A program made the position numbers and the translations under genes. A model generated the notes under the pieces. It saw only the letters and a list, made by a program, of their open reading frames with translations. It ran no database searches and had not been told where the DNA came from. Shown here one piece after another: positions 1 through 7,718 of a DNA stretch of 24,279 nt. This DNA comes from CBDUXT01 sp965371245. Its GTDB lineage: Bacteria > Planctomycetota > Phycisphaerae > UBA1845. How positions within the stretch are numbered: the stretch's first letter is position 1; every line of letters begins with the position of its first letter. The stretch spans positions 1-24,279 of the forward strand of contig CBDUXT010000088.1 in NCBI GenBank assembly GCA_965371245.1. The letters are read 5' to 3'.

Positions 1-4
1 TAAG

Positions 5-61
5 AAAAAACGCCGCTTGAAAAATCCTCATCCACAAGATTTGGTGATATCTCCGCGGCGT
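5..61 (-). terminator. Possible rho-independent terminator after the selenoprotein gene
   Basis: On the minus strand, about 20 bases after the stop codon of the 81-326 gene, a 7-bp GC-rich stem (ACGCCGC paired with GCGGCGT) closes a loop of about 37 nt. Its 3' arm is followed at once by a run of six T. The loop is longer than in a classic terminator, although part of it could pair internally (CCA with TGG). It fits an end of transcription for the minus-strand pair of the serine hydrolase and selenoprotein genes. Confidence 0.4.
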
Positions 62-80
62 GCCTGGAAAAGCGAATTGC

Positions 81-326
81 TCATAGAGATTCAAGAAACT
101 GACGAATTCTCTTCTTGGTTAAGAGGAAACCGCTTAGTGTTTTCTCTCCCGATACCAAGGTAGGGATAGCATGGACACCATCTTTTCGTGCCTGACGGCG
201 GTTTGTCAGAAATTCCACCTTGTTCACTGAAACGTCAGTGAAGCCATGGAGAAGTCGCGAGAGTGACAGACCTGCCACGTGACACCGAGGTCAGAGCAGG
301 GAATGATAGAAAGTGATCGTTTTCAT
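81..326 (-). CDS. Thioredoxin-like selenoprotein (U-P-R-C), with in-frame TGA read as selenocysteine
   Basis: This is an 81-residue protein read from ATG at 326, preceded by an AGAGGA ribosome site 6 bases upstream. The first residues are MKTITFYHSLL, then TGA (291-293), then P-R-C and a continuous frame to a TGA stop at 81-83. Reading the first TGA as selenocysteine gives U12-P-R-C15 after the first beta strand, exactly where thioredoxin and glutaredoxin folds carry CxxC. The rest fits the fold: a helix (LSLSRLL), a VNKVEFL strand, a cis-Pro loop in AIPTLV (I-P-T), a GEKTLSG turn and a last helix ending FLESL. A SECIS hairpin follows the TGA. The likely role is a small cytoplasmic thiol/selenol oxidoreductase; the substrate is unknown. 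A gene caller would find only the 65-codon GTG-start remainder (81-278), which lacks the active site. It lies 62 bases after the serine hydrolase stop and may share its transcript. What is seen is the frame and hairpin; selenocysteine insertion is inferred. Confidence 0.85.
263..293 (-). promoter_or_regulatory. Bacterial SECIS element directing selenocysteine at TGA 291-293
   Basis: Directly after the TGA, reading the minus strand, 18 nt are followed by the loop GGUC (269-272). The loop is closed by a 6-bp stem, GUGGCA (273-278) with UGUCAC (263-268), which includes one G-U pair. As I recall the E. coli fdhF SECIS, the UGA-to-GGUC distance is also 18 nt, the apical segment is GCAGGUCUGC, and codons +6 to +8 are GCA GGU CUG. 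Here the same three codons sit at the same positions and again encode Ala-Gly-Leu. SelB binds this apical loop in the known system. The lower stem is weak. Confidence 0.85.
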
Positions 327-388
327 CTTGGTCCTCTGCTAACCTTCGTTGCCCTGCATGGACAACGGTGCGTCACCGACCCTTTCGG

Positions 389-2872
389 CTACTTCAGATG
401 TCTGGGCCGTTTGAACGCGTTGGCGGGGATTTCAAAATCCGTTTCCACGCCCTCAAGTCGAAAGATGACTTTTCCGGCGAATCTCATTTCGCTGATGGAG
501 CGAGCCGGCATCTGAATCCCGTGCACGTCGCGATAATCGGAGTGCCGCACCGTCAAGGGAATCGAGCCGATCCCCTTGGCGATCACAACCGACTCCTCTT
601 TCAACACAAGCCCGGTCTTCGCGCTGACGTACCGCACGATCGCCGGGGCGCTGTTCGGCGCGCATCGCACCACGTAGACTTCCTCTCCATCCAGCTCGTC
701 CTTCTTCACGATCTCGACTTTCTTGAACGCGGTTGGCCAGTCACCGAAGATCCGACACGGGTGCCCGAGCTGCAAGAGTTCGAGCTCCTTTCCAAGGACC
801 GCGCGGTTGAAGTCGATGTCGGATTCGACCCATCCCGAATCACCATCGATGACGGTCTTGATGTAGCCGAAGGGCGAGAGGTCGATGCGCATCATGAAAC
901 GGCCCGGACCATCCACGATCTCCGTGACTTTGCCGCGCACGCCTTGATTCACGTAATTGACCGTACGAGTGATGCGCAGCTTCGCGTCGGTCCAACCTGC
1001 GTTGCGGTCGTGGCCGCGGCGCTTGAGAAGATCACCGATCGTGATGTCGATGTCAGACGCGGCTTTGATGCGCGGCATGTGTCTCCTGACTCTGACGTGG
1101 AGATCGGCCGAGTTGACGCTTCCGGTCTCATCGAAGTTGAACTGGAACGAGCGGTTGGACTGTCCCTCGAACGCCCAAAGCCCGCTCTCTCCGGGCCATT
1201 CGAGCGCTCTAGGCGGTGATCCGGGCTTTTCAAAGCGCAACCGACCCCCATCGATCGAAACCACGAAATCGACGTTCTCCGCCGCGAATCGATAAGTGCC
1301 GACCAGTGGCTCGAGCTGCCGGGCGCTCCATTCTACGCCCGCGGCGGGAAGCTTGGCCACATCCACCGTGGCTTTGTTCGCGTCGGTCCTGGGCAGATTC
1401 AGCTTAACTTTCTGATAGAGCGTCATGGATGGAACTTCGCCGTCGACCGGCGCGATGAACGCGACCTCGATATCCGCCGTAAAATCGAAGACCCATCGGC
1501 CGCGCTCATCCGGCCATTTCAGCGTAAAGATCGTTTGGCCGGGAATATCGACCGCTAGCTTGTCGTCCTTGATCTGCACAGTCGCATCCACGCCCAACGC
1601 CTCAAGCCGGTAGCAGCCCAGATACGGCTCCAACTCGGCGGCCGACATGGGCTTGCCGGGTTTCGTCGTCCGCGCGACCTCATCGCCCTCGACGGTCTCG
1701 CCCAGCATTGCCTGCCAGACGAGTTCGCGCGCTATGTCCTGCAGCGGCGTGACCGTCACGTTGGTCAAGAGCACGAAACCGATGTTGTCATCCGGCATCA
1801 AGGCGACCATCGCCCCGAAGCCGTCGATGCTACCTCCATGGTGAACGTCGGAATGTCCCTTCCAATCCTGGAGCATCCACCCGAGCCCGTAGTTTGCGTT
1901 CGGCGCCATGGCGATCTGCGGCGTTCGCGTTTCGACGAGCGATGCGAGCGTGATCAACCGCTTACCCTCGTATTCTCCGCCGCCGAGCTGGAACCGCAGC
2001 CACTGCGCCATGTCGCGGACGTTGGAGTTGATCGCGCCGGCCGGTCCGATCGCGTGGAGCACGCGCATCGGCGGGTTGATGTAGTCGTTCTTGTCTTCGT
2101 CCCAGTAATAACCCTCCGACGCGTTCGGATCGTCCGGAAACTTCGCCGCGTCCGTGTGTGATCGGCGCATGTCCAACGGATCGAGAATCCGTTCCTTCAG
2201 CAGTGCGTCCCAGCTCTCGGCGCCGGCGGCCTTGGCCGAAGCCACGCCCGCGGTCAGGAACATGATGTTGTTGTAGTTGAACTTCTCTCGGAAGGCGTTC
2301 AGTGGCTCCGCTTGAGCGGCCTGCCGAATGATGCTCTCGCGATCGACGTTGTTCCCGGCCCACAACATCCCCATGCGCGTCAGACCAGTCCGATGGCACA
2401 ACAGGTCGCGGATCGTCGCCTCTTCGTTGGCGGTTTCGTCCTTGAGCTTGAAGTACGGCAGGTGGCGGGAAACCTTGTCGTCCCAGTTCAACTTGCCATC
2501 GTCCACCAGCATGCCGATCAGCGTCGCCGTGAAGGCCTTCGACGACGATCCGATCGCAAACAGCGTGTCCTCGGTGACCGGCTTTTTGCCTTCGATGTCC
2601 CGCAGGCCGAAGCCGCGCGCCAACACCACCTTGTCTTCCTTGACGATCGCAATCGCCATGCCCGGAATGTGGAGTTCCCGGCGCTGCTCTTCGAGCTGGG
2701 CACATAACCGGTCGAGCCGCGGCGTAAGCGCGTCCTGCTGAGCGACCGCCGGGGCGAGCGACACCAGCCCCACCGAAAGGACGCTAAAGGAGAGGACGAT
2801 TGACCGCCAAAGGGCGCGGCGGCGAGAGCAAGGCTCGTGGGAATACAGCCGGGCAGGTGGACGTGACGACAT
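389..2872 (-). CDS. Secreted serine hydrolase, beta-lactamase/PBP4*-like, with long C-terminal extension
   Basis: An 827-residue protein. The start at 2872 is chosen because AAGGA stands six bases upstream; an ATG seven codons earlier has no such site. The N-terminus has an arginine-rich stretch, a hydrophobic segment and a likely signal cleavage after AVA near residue 44. The catalytic domain (about 50-390) has the class C beta-lactamase/DD-peptidase motifs: S109-S-S-K112, Y200-N-N202 and H344-H-G-G347 in place of KTG. Two similar segments follow, beginning ELEPYLGCYR and QLEPLVGTYR, which resemble the DUF3471-type domains found behind such hydrolases. A last domain of about 230 residues resembles outer-membrane lipoprotein-sorting (LolA-like) folds. 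Family members are esterases, peptidases or lactamases; the substrate cannot be told from sequence. It probably acts in the periplasm. The catalytic triad is complete, so it should be active. Confidence 0.88.
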   Translation of the reverse strand: MSSRPPARLYSHEPCSRRRALWRSIVLSFSVLSVGLVSLAPAVAQQDALTPRLDRLCAQLEEQRRELHIPGMAIAIVKEDKVVLARGFGLRDIEGKKPVTEDTLFAIGSSSKAFTATLIGMLVDDGKLNWDDKVSRHLPYFKLKDETANEEATIRDLLCHRTGLTRMGMLWAGNNVDRESIIRQAAQAEPLNAFREKFNYNNIMFLTAGVASAKAAGAESWDALLKERILDPLDMRRSHTDAAKFPDDPNASEGYYWDEDKNDYINPPMRVLHAIGPAGAINSNVRDMAQWLRFQLGGGEYEGKRLITLASLVETRTPQIAMAPNANYGLGWMLQDWKGHSDVHHGGSIDGFGAMVALMPDDNIGFVLLTNVTVTPLQDIARELVWQAMLGETVEGDEVARTTKPGKPMSAAELEPYLGCYRLEALGVDATVQIKDDKLAVDIPGQTIFTLKWPDERGRWVFDFTADIEVAFIAPVDGEVPSMTLYQKVKLNLPRTDANKATVDVAKLPAAGVEWSARQLEPLVGTYRFAAENVDFVVSIDGGRLRFEKPGSPPRALEWPGESGLWAFEGQSNRSFQFNFDETGSVNSADLHVRVRRHMPRIKAASDIDITIGDLLKRRGHDRNAGWTDAKLRITRTVNYVNQGVRGKVTEIVDGPGRFMMRIDLSPFGYIKTVIDGDSGWVESDIDFNRAVLGKELELLQLGHPCRIFGDWPTAFKKVEIVKKDELDGEEVYVVRCAPNSAPAIVRYVSAKTGLVLKEESVVIAKGIGSIPLTVRHSDYRDVHGIQMPARSISEMRFAGKVIFRLEGVETDFEIPANAFKRPRHLK

Positions 2873-3336
2873 AGGTTTTCCTTCTTCACACATCAGGGGC
2901 CGGCGCGGCTCCGGCGTCGGCTCGGACCTACTCGCGCTGCCGCGGGCGCGGTGCGTTAGACAGAGTAGCCGCTATCGCGCAAGATGCGATTACAAAGGCG
3001 CTCGATTCTTGTAATCCGACATTGGCCGCTCATCACGCCTCAAGCCGCCATCGTACCCACTCGACCTACCCGTCTCAAAGTGAAACGACCCTGCCCGCCG
3101 TGCTTCGTGCCTGTCCTGCTCCTGCGCCTCCACAACAATGAGCCCCGGGCTTGTCCGCGCGGATTCAACCTCTGCTCCCCCGAATCGCCTCCCTTGGTCG
3201 ATCCGCCGGTCAGGTCGTTCACGATGAGCCCGGCGCGGCGAAACAGCTCGCAGAGCAGGGCGCACCCGCATAAACTTGATATGCCCTTAGGCAGGCCGGT
3301 CGGTCTTACTCGGCCGTCGCGGGAAACGGTCCAACC
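2873..3336. other. Gene-free divergent interval between serine hydrolase and pcm
   Basis: These 464 bases separate two divergently read genes and should hold both promoters. I find no coding sequence, tRNA or clear promoter hexamers. A short GC hairpin (GCCGG and CCGGC arms) lies near 2897-2914, just upstream of the hydrolase. Open frames across the interval are arginine/proline-rich and have no ribosome site, so I treat them as shadows of high GC. Confidence 0.6.
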
Positions 3337-4041
3337 ATGGCGGAAAACGAAACCGGTTCGCAAGAGTGGCAAGCGTTGCGGTCGAAGATGGTGGCCGAGC
3401 AGCTTCGCAAGCGGGGCCTGCGCGATGAGCGAATCCTCGGCGTCATGGCCTCCGTGCCGCGGGAACGCTTCGTACCGGCCTCCGTCCGTCACGCCGCCTA
3501 CGACGACCGCGCGATACCCATCGGCCACGCTCAGACGATCAGCCAACCCTTCATCGTCGCCTACATGACCGAAAAACTGGCGCTGCGTCCTCGCAGCGTC
3601 GTCCTTGAAGTCGGTACCGGCAGCGGATACCAGACCGCCGTCCTGGCTGCGCTTGCGCGGCACGTCTACACGATCGAACGCATTTCAGCACTGCGGCAAG
3701 AGGCGGAGGACGCCCTGTCAGACCTGGGCATCTCCAACGTCACGATGTCCAGCGGCGACGGGAGCCTCGGACTGCGCGAGCACGCCCCGTTCGACCGCAT
3801 CATAGTCACGGCCGGTGCGCCCAACGTGCCCGCGCCGCTTGTGGATCAACTCACTCCGGAAGGCGTACTGGTGGTGCCGGTCGGCGGACGAAAGGAGCAA
3901 ACGATTATCCGTATCGAGCGACGAGACGCGCGCACGATCAAGACGTCATGGATCCCGTGCCGGTTCGTGAAGCTCATCGGCCAAGAGGCGTGGAATGACC
4001 CCGGAACGACGCCCGCGGCAACCGATCCAAAAGTTCCTTGA
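3337..4041 (+). CDS. pcm: Protein-L-isoaspartate O-methyltransferase
   Basis: A 234-residue cytoplasmic enzyme that uses S-adenosylmethionine to methylate L-isoaspartyl residues in damaged proteins and so starts their repair. Diagnostic features appear in order: a TISQP segment (67-71) followed by FIVAYMTE, SAM motif I EVGTGSGYQT (91-100), an acidic strand end near IER (113-115), GDGSLG (140-145), FDRIIVTAGAP (152-162) and the RFVKLIGQEAW tail typical of the family. The length is slightly above the usual 205-220 because of a short N-terminal extension and a tail beyond the last strand. The gene is monocistronic or leads into the propeller gene 158 bases downstream. Confidence 0.95.
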   Translation: MAENETGSQEWQALRSKMVAEQLRKRGLRDERILGVMASVPRERFVPASVRHAAYDDRAIPIGHAQTISQPFIVAYMTEKLALRPRSVVLEVGTGSGYQTAVLAALARHVYTIERISALRQEAEDALSDLGISNVTMSSGDGSLGLREHAPFDRIIVTAGAPNVPAPLVDQLTPEGVLVVPVGGRKEQTIIRIERRDARTIKTSWIPCRFVKLIGQEAWNDPGTTPAATDPKVP

Positions 4042-4199
4042 TCGCCAAGCGCCGATGGAATAACCTGCGCACTCGGTGGTTCAAACGCGTCCACGCGGAG
4101 TTCAACCGCGCAGGGTGGGACTCCCGGAGAGGCCCGGTGCGAGGGTGGCACGCGGCGTGCGGCGACAGACGCCAAATAATAGAGGTGGAGAACAAACAG

Positions 4200-5246
4200 G
4201 TGAAAAAAAAGACGAGCTTGGGACGGCCCGTTCTGATGGCTACCGCGCTGGCCAGCGCCGCAGCGAGCGGCTTCGCCGACGACGGCGCCAAACGCGGCAA
4301 CCTCGTCTCCGAGGCCGAGGCGCCGTTCCTTTCCAACCTTGTTCAGCTAACCGAACCGTCGATGGGCCTGTTCAACGCCGGCGAAGCCTATTTCTCCCCC
4401 GACGGTCGCACCATCATCTTCCAGGCAACGCCCACAGGTAAGAGCGACTACCAGATCTATACCATGAAGCTGGAAACCCGCGCGGTCACCATGGTCAGCA
4501 CGGGCCGCGGCGCGTGTACATGTGCCTTTTTTCGTCCGGACGGACGTAAGATCATCTTCGCGGCAACGCACCACGCGCCCGCCGACGAGCAGACCAAGAA
4601 ACCAGACGAGTCCGACGGCTACCAGTGGTCGTTCGATCGGCACATGGACATCTATGAGGCCGACCCCGACGGCTCCCACCTGCGCCGATTGACCAACGCG
4701 CCGGGCTACGACGCGGAGGGCAGCTACTCGTCCGACGGCCGGCACATCGTCTTTACGTCAGAGCGCGACGGCGACCTCGAGATTTACGTGATGAATGCCG
4801 ACGGCTCGAACCAGCGACGCATCACCAACGGCAAGGGCTACGATGGCGGGCCTTTCTTTTCGGCCGACGGAAAGCACATTCTCTATCGCGGCGACCGCCG
4901 AAACGACGGCGAGATGAACCTGCAACTACGCATCGTCGGCAGCGACGGCACCGACGACCGGGCGCTCACGGACAACCCCATCTTCAACTGGTGCCCCTAT
5001 TGGCACCCCTCCGCCAAGAGCTTCATTTTCACACAGGCCGACCACCGAGGACGACCCAATTATGATCTCTTCATGATGACAACGGACGGCCAGGATATGA
5101 CACGGATCACGTTCGATGCCGCGTTCGACGGCCTGCCGGTCTTCAGCCCCAACGCGAAACGGCTGATGTGGACGAGCAAGCGAGGCCAACTGGCGGAACC
5201 ACAGATCTTCATCGCCGATTTTACCCTACCCGCGAAGTTCCGGTGA
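4200..5246 (+). CDS. Secreted TolB-like six-bladed beta-propeller protein (PD40 repeats)
   Basis: A 348-residue protein. I choose the GTG at 4200 because GAGGTGGAG precedes it by 9-12 bases and the product then begins with a proper signal peptide: VKKK, then a hydrophobic LMATALASAAASGFA, cleavage before DD. An ATG at 4038 in the same frame only adds a basic, low-complexity leader. Six PD40/TolB-type strands are visible: FSPDGRTIIF, FRPDGRKIIF, YSSDGRHIVF, FSADGKHILY, WHPSAKSFIF and FSPNAKRLMW. The best-preserved blade carries the DLEIYVMNADGSNQRRIT signature. Such propellers bind proteins or surfaces in the periplasm; unlike TolB it lacks an N-terminal TolB domain. It ends five bases before the convergent RDD gene. 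Confidence 0.88.
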   Translation: MKKKTSLGRPVLMATALASAAASGFADDGAKRGNLVSEAEAPFLSNLVQLTEPSMGLFNAGEAYFSPDGRTIIFQATPTGKSDYQIYTMKLETRAVTMVSTGRGACTCAFFRPDGRKIIFAATHHAPADEQTKKPDESDGYQWSFDRHMDIYEADPDGSHLRRLTNAPGYDAEGSYSSDGRHIVFTSERDGDLEIYVMNADGSNQRRITNGKGYDGGPFFSADGKHILYRGDRRNDGEMNLQLRIVGSDGTDDRALTDNPIFNWCPYWHPSAKSFIFTQADHRGRPNYDLFMMTTDGQDMTRITFDAAFDGLPVFSPNAKRLMWTSKRGQLAEPQIFIADFTLPAKFR

Positions 5247-5251
5247 CACGA

Positions 5252-5938
5252 TCATGACGCCGATGCCGTCGTCACCTCCGGGCGTTGCCCGCCTGACGGC
5301 ACCGGAGTGAAGCACTCCGGACATCGACCCGACATGTTGCCGGTCAGGTTGTATCCGCACCCCGTACACATAAAGCCGCGAGGATCGAACGGACGTTTGT
5401 GCCCGAACTTGCGCCACACCACGACCGTGTCCGCCCAAGCGTCGCCCCACCGCCGACCCTTCATCATCGTTAGCGCAACGATCAGGATTGAAAAGGGGAC
5501 CAACAAGACGAGGTTCCGCTTGAAGCTCTGGCGAAAACCGATCGGCTCGCGCGAGTGGACATCCACCACCTGAACCCCCGTCATCCATTTCCCCAGGGAC
5601 ATGCCGCTGAATCCGTCCTTGAGGCTGAAGATAAGCGGAAGCAGCAACCAGTTGACTGCTCGCTCCATGATGGGCCAATTGAGGAAGGCGCCTCCGCCTG
5701 ACGGTACCGCCGCCTGCAAGGGCAACATGGCGTAAGCATACACCCCGAGCGACGCAAGTATCGTCCACGCCACGTAGTCGATGATGTACGCCAGTTGACG
5801 CCGGTTCGCAAAACCGTTGCGACAGCGACGGCACACCCCAAAGCCGTTCAGCGTCTTCGCCTTCCCCGGCTTGGTCAGCTCCCGGGAACAGATGGGACAG
5901 TCGAACGTTGGCAATGCCCGCGGGGGAGATTCGCTCAT
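5252..5938 (-). CDS. RDD-family membrane protein with zinc ribbons at both ends
   Basis: A 228-residue protein. The start at 5938 has GGAG eight bases upstream; the longer open frame to 6019 runs into a palindromic repeat and is rejected. The N-terminal ribbon is C14-P-I-C17 with C36-R-R-C39. The RDD domain follows: RRQLAYIIDYVAW (first helix with its conserved Arg and Asp), a second membrane helix near 95-105, the GMSLGKWMTGVQVVD loop and a third helix near 142-158. The C-terminal ribbon is C191-T-G-C194 and C206-P-E-C209, of the CGYNLTG type common in planctomycetes. RDD proteins are integral membrane proteins, some linked to transport; the function here is unknown. The ribbons would sit in the cytoplasm. 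Confidence 0.85.
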   Translation of the reverse strand: MSESPPRALPTFDCPICSRELTKPGKAKTLNGFGVCRRCRNGFANRRQLAYIIDYVAWTILASLGVYAYAMLPLQAAVPSGGGAFLNWPIMERAVNWLLLPLIFSLKDGFSGMSLGKWMTGVQVVDVHSREPIGFRQSFKRNLVLLVPFSILIVALTMMKGRRWGDAWADTVVVWRKFGHKRPFDPRGFMCTGCGYNLTGNMSGRCPECFTPVPSGGQRPEVTTASAS

Positions 5939-5956
5939 CGGTGTTCTCCGGCCTGG

Positions 5957-6076
5957 GAGCGTGTTTAAGAGGGCTCTTTCAGTGCCGCGCCCGTAAGGCA
6001 GCGGTCCGGTTTCGCACACGAAACCGGTCCCTCACGGTCGCGGCTCGGTTTGTCATGACCCTTCTTAGACACGCTC
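5957..6076. repeat. Nested palindromic element (type A/B), about 120 bp
   Basis: The outer arms are GAGCGTGTTTAAGAGGG (5957-5973) and its near-complement at 6059-6076, differing by one substitution and one inserted base. Inside lie imperfect arms GCCGCGCCCGTAAGG and CCTCACGGTCGCGGC, the same core as at 9598 and 17518. At the centre is a perfect 9-bp stem (6006-6014 with 6019-6027) around a CACA loop. It sits between the Cys-rich protein gene and the RDD gene on the minus strand, directly before the RDD ribosome site. It has the form of a non-autonomous miniature element. Confidence 0.8.
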
Positions 6077-6121
6077 TAAGGGAAGCGAATCCCGCCAACA
6101 AACCCACGATCGAACGCATGC

Positions 6122-6649
6122 TCACCCGCCAGGGCGGTCCGGCCGACCCTTCGCGCGGCTCAGTAGATCTCGACCCATGTACACCAGCGGTCGCGCGCAT
6201 CGCGGGCACGGCACGCCCTCTTCGACCGGCATCCAACCCAACTCCGGCAGCCGCAGCTCCAACGGTCGGGGAACACCGTGATCCCCGATCGTAAACCGCA
6301 CCGCCACCTCGTGCGCGCCATGCACCGGGCACGCGTATTGGCGGCTGATGGGGTAGGCTTCGTGGTCACAAATCCAACATTCTCGTGGGCCAACCTGACC
6401 CGCGGCATCGAAGACGTGCCCCTGATCGCATTTCCATTCCAGCGTGAGCTGCTCGAGTGTTCGTGGGGCGGTGGGCCGTGTGTCGTCCTCGCGCAAGACG
6501 CGCCACACGGAAAACACCAGGAGCGCGACGACGATCGCCAGCGAAAGACTCACCAAGGCGCTGCGAGTGGCGGACCTTGAACCGACGATTCGAACCGTAC
6601 GACGGCGTTTGGGATCAGGCCGGTGTTGGAACGAGTCGGCCGGGGGCAT
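6122..6649 (-). CDS. Membrane-anchored Cys-rich (zinc-ribbon-like) protein of unknown function
   Basis: A 175-residue protein. The chosen ATG at 6649 lies four bases after the stop of the pseudopilin gene, which suggests translational coupling; longer frames overlap that gene and look like shadows. It has a basic N-terminus (KRRRTVR), one membrane helix (about 31-49) and then a soluble domain with C74, C91-W-I-C94, C107 and C148-P-R-C151, plus H78 and H110 near the cysteines. This arrangement could hold one or two metal ions. I do not recognise the family. Pairing with a pseudopilin suggests a partner in secretion or surface assembly, but that is inference from position only. Confidence 0.75.
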   Translation of the reverse strand: MPPADSFQHRPDPKRRRTVRIVGSRSATRSALVSLSLAIVVALLVFSVWRVLREDDTRPTAPRTLEQLTLEWKCDQGHVFDAAGQVGPRECWICDHEAYPISRQYACPVHGAHEVAVRFTIGDHGVPRPLELRLPELGWMPVEEGVPCPRCARPLVYMGRDLLSRAKGRPDRPGG

Positions 6650-6653
6650 GAGC

Positions 6654-7523
6654 TTAGAACTCAGATGAGACCTTTCCGGTCCACCAGAACAAACGATCCT
6701 TGGCGAAGGAGTAGTGGAACGCTCGCAGGTCGTTGCAGAAGGTGCAGCCGCCCGCCGCACAATTCCCGTAATACCGCCGGATGGGCGTACGGCGCACTCG
6801 GTCCGTTCGCGCTGCCCGAACGTCACCCGACAGTGTTCGGACGTTCATGCCCGAAATGTGGCGGTCGGTCAGCCAACTTCGCGAGCCCTCGCCGGCAAAG
6901 GGGTCAAACCCGTCGTCCCAACTCAAGAGACTGGCGTTGCGATAGGCACCGGCCACGCCACGAACACTGGACGCCGCGCGCACGGAATCCGGACCCAGAT
7001 CGGCGAGCATGATCGTTTCGAGCGGTTGCCGCGGCCCGCGACGCGCCACGTCGGCCAACGACCCGCCGGCGGCCGTCATCATGAAACCGTTAATGCCATA
7101 GCTGGCATAGTCGGCGACGCGCGGGTTTTCCATATCACTGCCCGCCTTCGCCATCCGATAGGCCAACGGATCCTCGGGACAGGTCAGGATCATCGGATCC
7201 TGAAGATACGTCGGGAACAGCTTGGAAAACCATGGCTTGCGCTCTCGCAGCGCCTGAATCCCCTCGCCCGTCTGATCCAAAGACGGTAGGGCACCGTCGT
7301 TTTCCAACTCGTACATGAAGAGCGCGCGCCCGACTTCGCGGAGATGGTTCTTGCAGACCGTGTCCTTGGCCGTCCGCATGGAACGCGAAAGTGATGGCAC
7401 CAACGAGACCACGAGCAGCGAAATCAACGACATCACCACCAGCAACTCGAGGAGCGTCGCTCCTTTGCGTCGCCAGTGCGCGCAGCCCCCCACCAAGTTG
7501 GCATGTTTTAGACGCATCGCCAT
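6654..7523 (-). CDS. Type II secretion-like pseudopilin (prepilin N-methylation site)
   Basis: A 289-residue protein from ATG 7523; ATG 7517 is an equal alternative, and no strong ribosome site distinguishes them. The class III leader is clear: basic residues, K20-G21, then ATLLE with Glu at +5 of the mature protein, and a hydrophobic helix LLVVMSLISLLVVSLVPSL. The body has the planctomycete pseudopilin pattern of a CKNHLREVGRALFMYELEND helix followed by a variable globular domain with NDGALPSL, an ADLGPDSVR segment and a C-terminal Cys pair (GNCAAGGCTFC). It would be cut by a PilD-type peptidase and inserted in the inner membrane. It heads a two-gene unit with the downstream Cys-rich protein and diverges from the radical SAM gene. 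Confidence 0.88.
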   Translation of the reverse strand: MAMRLKHANLVGGCAHWRRKGATLLELLVVMSLISLLVVSLVPSLSRSMRTAKDTVCKNHLREVGRALFMYELENDGALPSLDQTGEGIQALRERKPWFSKLFPTYLQDPMILTCPEDPLAYRMAKAGSDMENPRVADYASYGINGFMMTAAGGSLADVARRGPRQPLETIMLADLGPDSVRAASSVRGVAGAYRNASLLSWDDGFDPFAGEGSRSWLTDRHISGMNVRTLSGDVRAARTDRVRRTPIRRYYGNCAAGGCTFCNDLRAFHYSFAKDRLFWWTGKVSSEF

Positions 7524-7718
7524 CGTAAGATTATCCGGTATCGATATGTTTTGCAATGGTTTTTTCGGCCATGTGGGCCGCATCGGCCGCTTTTGCGCTC
7601 GGAGAGCCCATATTATCGATGCCGGCCCAAGCGCGGGGTCTCCCCGAAGCCCGGGGATGACGGTACAATACCCTCGTCAGAAGCTCCTAGCACCCACAAA
7701 TACAGCGGGAATGCAACC

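Noticed and set aside
81..83. Second TGA of the selenoprotein gene as another selenocysteine
   Set aside because: No GGUC hairpin follows at the right distance, the fold is complete at FLESL, and a terminator-like stem lies just after.
368..1219. Long plus-strand open frame opposite the serine hydrolase
   Set aside because: It is rich in Arg, His and Asp, has no domain, and mirrors the codon use of the real minus-strand gene.
3120..3260. Possible tRNA-like GGATTCAACCTC stretch
   Set aside because: No acceptor, D or anticodon stems can be formed around it.
2984..3568. Plus-strand open frame overlapping the pcm start
   Set aside because: Pro/Arg-rich with no ribosome site; it overlaps pcm in another frame and shows no motif.
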